From a bacterium (GTDB taxonomy: Bacteria > JAJRZV01), in NCBI GenBank assembly GCA_024275095.1, contig JAJRZV010000048.1, forward strand, positions 1 to 26,744: 26,744 nt of DNA, given 5' to 3'. Of the stretch, positions 25,002-26,744 are shown one piece after another (the stretch's first letter is position 1; each line of letters starts with the position of its first letter). The translations under genes and the position numbers were made by a program. Below the pieces are notes generated by a model. That model was given only the letters and a program-made list of their open reading frames with translations, did not search any database and was not told the DNA's origin.

Positions 25002-25676
25002 TTATTCTTCCTCTTCTTTCTCCTCTTCCTTTTCTTCCTTGCCCCGGGCGATTACCTCAGGTTCCACCGCTTCTTCCTCTTCAATCTCTTCTGCAACCTC
25101 TTCTTCTTTCTCTTCAGCCACAACAGCTACAACAGGCAACTCCTCGTCATCAATAGGCCGAACACCGGGAGGATATTCAATGTCACCGACATGAATCACA
25201 TCACCAATGTCCAGCGAAGAAATGTCCACCTCGAGGTGTTCAGGAAGGTCCTTGGGCAGGCACCTAACCCAGATAGTTCTTTTCATCCAGTCCACAATTC
25301 CACCTTTTCTCAACCCCACAGGCTCACCTTTAATGTGCACTGAAATTTCCATATCCATTTCCTGGCCGCGCTGAAATTCGTAAAAATCAATGTGCACCAG
25401 CTCCAGAGAAAGCGGATCTATCTGTACATCCTTAAGGATTACCATGCGTCCATCAATATCAGAGGACTCAGGGGACACGAACTTTATCAAAACAGTCTCT
25501 CCCTTACGGACTTTCAGTTTGGATTTTATTTCACTCACCGGCACCCATATTTTCACCGGCTCTATTGCTGGACCATACACAATGCTCGGTACAAGACCAT
25601 TCCGCCGGTTGGTTTTAAGAACAGACTTTGTCGTCTTTTCTCGAGGCTTGACCTCAATTTCCACTACCTGAGCCAT
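25002..25676 (-). CDS. rplY: 50S ribosomal protein L25 / general stress protein Ctc
   Basis: The 224-residue L25 of the long Ctc type binds 5S rRNA. The N-terminal L25 domain (1-95) contains LVPSIVYGP and KDVQIDPLSLELVHIDFYEF; the Ctc beta domain (about 100-185) contains VHIKGEPVGLRKGGIVD and DISSLDIGDVIHVGD. The last ~35 residues are almost only Glu, Lys, Val and Ala, a disordered acidic tail found in many Ctc proteins. The ATG follows GGAGGTGATAATTC and starts 22 bases after prs. Placement between prs and pth matches the common bacterial order. Confidence 0.96.
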   Translation of the reverse strand: MAQVVEIEVKPREKTTKSVLKTNRRNGLVPSIVYGPAIEPVKIWVPVSEIKSKLKVRKGETVLIKFVSPESSDIDGRMVILKDVQIDPLSLELVHIDFYEFQRGQEMDMEISVHIKGEPVGLRKGGIVDWMKRTIWVRCLPKDLPEHLEVDISSLDIGDVIHVGDIEYPPGVRPIDDEELPVVAVVAEEKEEEVAEEIEEEEAVEPEVIARGKEEKEEEKEEEE

Positions 25677-25698
25677 GAATTATCACCTCCTCTAATTC

Positions 25699-26634
25699 TC
25701 ACACAAACAGGGAACTTACGGATTCACCTTTGTGAATACGGCGTATGCTTTCACCAAGGAGCTCACTTACCGTAAGCACCTCTATTTTTTCACTTCGTGC
25801 AGCCTCATCCTTGAGAGGGATAGTGTCAGTGACAACAAGCTTCTCAAGTTGGGAACGTTCTATCTTCTCAACCGCATTTCCCGAAAGCACGGCATGCGTA
25901 CAACATGCAAAAATTCTGGTAGCACCTCTTTCTTTCAAGGCATCCGCAGCTCTGACAAGGGTACCGCCTGTATCTACAATATCATCAACAATTACCGCCG
26001 TTTTACCTTCTACCTCTCCAATAACGTGCATTATCTGGGCCACGTTGGGTCGCGGGCGGCGTTTGTCAATAAGAGCAAGTCCACAATTAAGACGCTTCGC
26101 ATACTGACGTGCTCTTTCTGTACCCCCAGCGTCAGGAGATACGATTACCATCTCCTCATCGTCTATATTCTTGATAAATTCCAGCAGTACAGGTAAAGCG
26201 TAAAGATTATCAACCGGAATATTGAAAAAGCCCTGAATCTGGCCTGCATGGAGGTCGACAGTTACTACCCTGTGAGCTCCTGCTGCAGTAATAAGGTCAG
26301 CCACAAGCTTGGCAGAGATAGGAGTTCGGGGTTGAACCTTCCGGTCCTGACGAGCGTATCCATAGTATGGGATAACCGCTGTAATCGTGGTTGCAGATGC
26401 TCGTTTCAGCGCATCGAGCATGAGCAAAAGTTCCATGAGATTATCATTACCGGGGCTACAGGTACTTTGAACCACGTACACATCTTCCCCGCGCACGCTT
26501 TCCTGAATTTCTACGAATATTTCCCCGTCACTAAACCTTGTAACTTCGCATTTTCCAACTTCTATCTCAAGATACCTGCAGATTTTCTCCGCAAGTAAAG
26601 GATTAGATGTCCCCGTGAACACCTTGATGCGCAT
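25699..26634 (-). CDS. prs: Ribose-phosphate pyrophosphokinase (PRPP synthetase)
   Basis: The 311-residue enzyme makes PRPP from ribose 5-phosphate and ATP for purine, pyrimidine, histidine and tryptophan synthesis. Family blocks are [35 protein letters not shown] (ATP loop), [23 protein letters not shown] and the PRPP-binding [13 protein letters not shown]. Length fits the classical, phosphate-activated class. ATG 26634 is preceded by GAAGGTGGCTC. It is the first gene of its unit, about 30 bases downstream of a strong promoter. Confidence 0.98.
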   Translation of the reverse strand: MRIKVFTGTSNPLLAEKICRYLEIEVGKCEVTRFSDGEIFVEIQESVRGEDVYVVQSTCSPGNDNLMELLLMLDALKRASATTITAVIPYYGYARQDRKVQPRTPISAKLVADLITAAGAHRVVTVDLHAGQIQGFFNIPVDNLYALPVLLEFIKNIDDEEMVIVSPDAGGTERARQYAKRLNCGLALIDKRRPRPNVAQIMHVIGEVEGKTAVIVDDIVDTGGTLVRAADALKERGATRIFACCTHAVLSGNAVEKIERSQLEKLVVTDTIPLKDEAARSEKIEVLTVSELLGESIRRIHKGESVSSLFV

Positions 26635-26665
26635 GAGCCACCTTCGAAACGAAAAAGTCAGCGTG

Positions 26666-26695
26666 ATTTTAAGTGAAGCTCACTCAAAGTGTCAA
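26666..26695 (-). promoter_or_regulatory. Promoter of prs-rplY-pth-hppA
   Basis: On the minus strand TTGACA (26695-26690) is followed after 18 bases by TAAAAT (26671-26666); TTAAAA with a 17-base spacer is the alternative reading. The predicted leader to the prs ATG is about 25 bases, too short for a riboswitch. In the remaining 49 bases to the window edge I see no gene end or RNA that I can name. Confidence 0.82.
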
Positions 26696-26744
26696 CAATA
26701 CTTTATATTTCCCGCCCGCCCTATCCCTGATTATCTCTCGGCGC

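Noticed and set aside
26696-26744. tRNA or the end of an upstream gene at the right edge
   Set aside because: tRNA genes and ispE often precede prs, but this short stretch shows no CCA end, T-arm sequence or recognisable C-terminus.

Overview
The window reads as a chromosomal housekeeping region of a Gram-negative, two-membrane bacterium. It has type II secretion assembly genes (gspL, gspM, gspN), a CIRCE/HrcA-controlled groESL operon, a K+-dependent type membrane pyrophosphatase, and signalling proteins with a PATAN (DUF4388) domain and an MJ0042-like zinc ribbon. That mix is common in the former Deltaproteobacteria (Desulfobacterota, Myxococcota and relatives), but I cannot fix the phylum from sequence alone. 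Every gene I can support lies on the minus strand. The densely packed genes are joined mostly by four-base stop/start overlaps (ATGA, GTGA, TTGA), and GTG and TTG starts are frequent. I see no rRNA, tRNA, CRISPR array, insertion sequence or phage gene, and no gene-free stretch longer than about 200 bases.

Read in the direction of transcription (right to left), there are three transcription units. Unit 1 (26695 to about 22285) is prs-rplY-pth-hppA: PRPP synthesis, ribosomal protein L25/Ctc, peptidyl-tRNA hydrolase and an ion-pumping pyrophosphatase. It starts at a strong promoter and ends at a hairpin terminator. Unit 2 (22312 to 20113) is groES-groEL. Its -35 box sits in the loop of the preceding terminator, its -10 box in that terminator's T-rich tail, and a CIRCE operator covers the predicted transcription start. 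It ends at a clean intrinsic terminator. Unit 3 runs from about 20090 to beyond the left edge: mutL-miaA-accA-gspL-gspM-gspN-subtilase-miaB-BFN nuclease-VanZ-like-degenerate GGDEF protein-receiver/PATAN protein-PHP phosphoesterase-zinc-ribbon/TPR protein(s)-smc. The widest gap within it is about 74 bases (subtilase to miaB).

The left third is the most unusual part. Two adjacent signalling proteins look like non-catalytic scaffolds. One has a receiver-like domain, a GAF-like domain and a GGDEF domain whose signature is RDDRY. The other has a receiver, a PATAN domain and a C-terminal region resembling an MglA/Ras-type GTPase fold without a P-loop. They are followed by a PHP phosphoesterase and by a zinc-ribbon/TPR protein that a single in-frame TGA splits from a membrane-anchored TPR protein. 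The DNA around that TGA matches, at 17 of 19 positions, a second in-frame copy 174 bases downstream that reads GGA (Gly) at the same codon. A recurring hydrophobic-x-Phe-(Gly/Ala)-x-hydrophobic motif runs through the acidic linker on both sides. The pair therefore looks like one protein of about 1,477 residues, interrupted by a point mutation, a sequencing error or a read-through stop.

The other genes are mostly orthodox. Points to examine are a MutL with a partly degraded endonuclease motif, a Pth with Lys in place of the conserved Asn of the HGGHN motif, a subtilase with a Cys-bearing C-terminal sorting-type tail, and gspLMN separated from the rest of the secretion genes.
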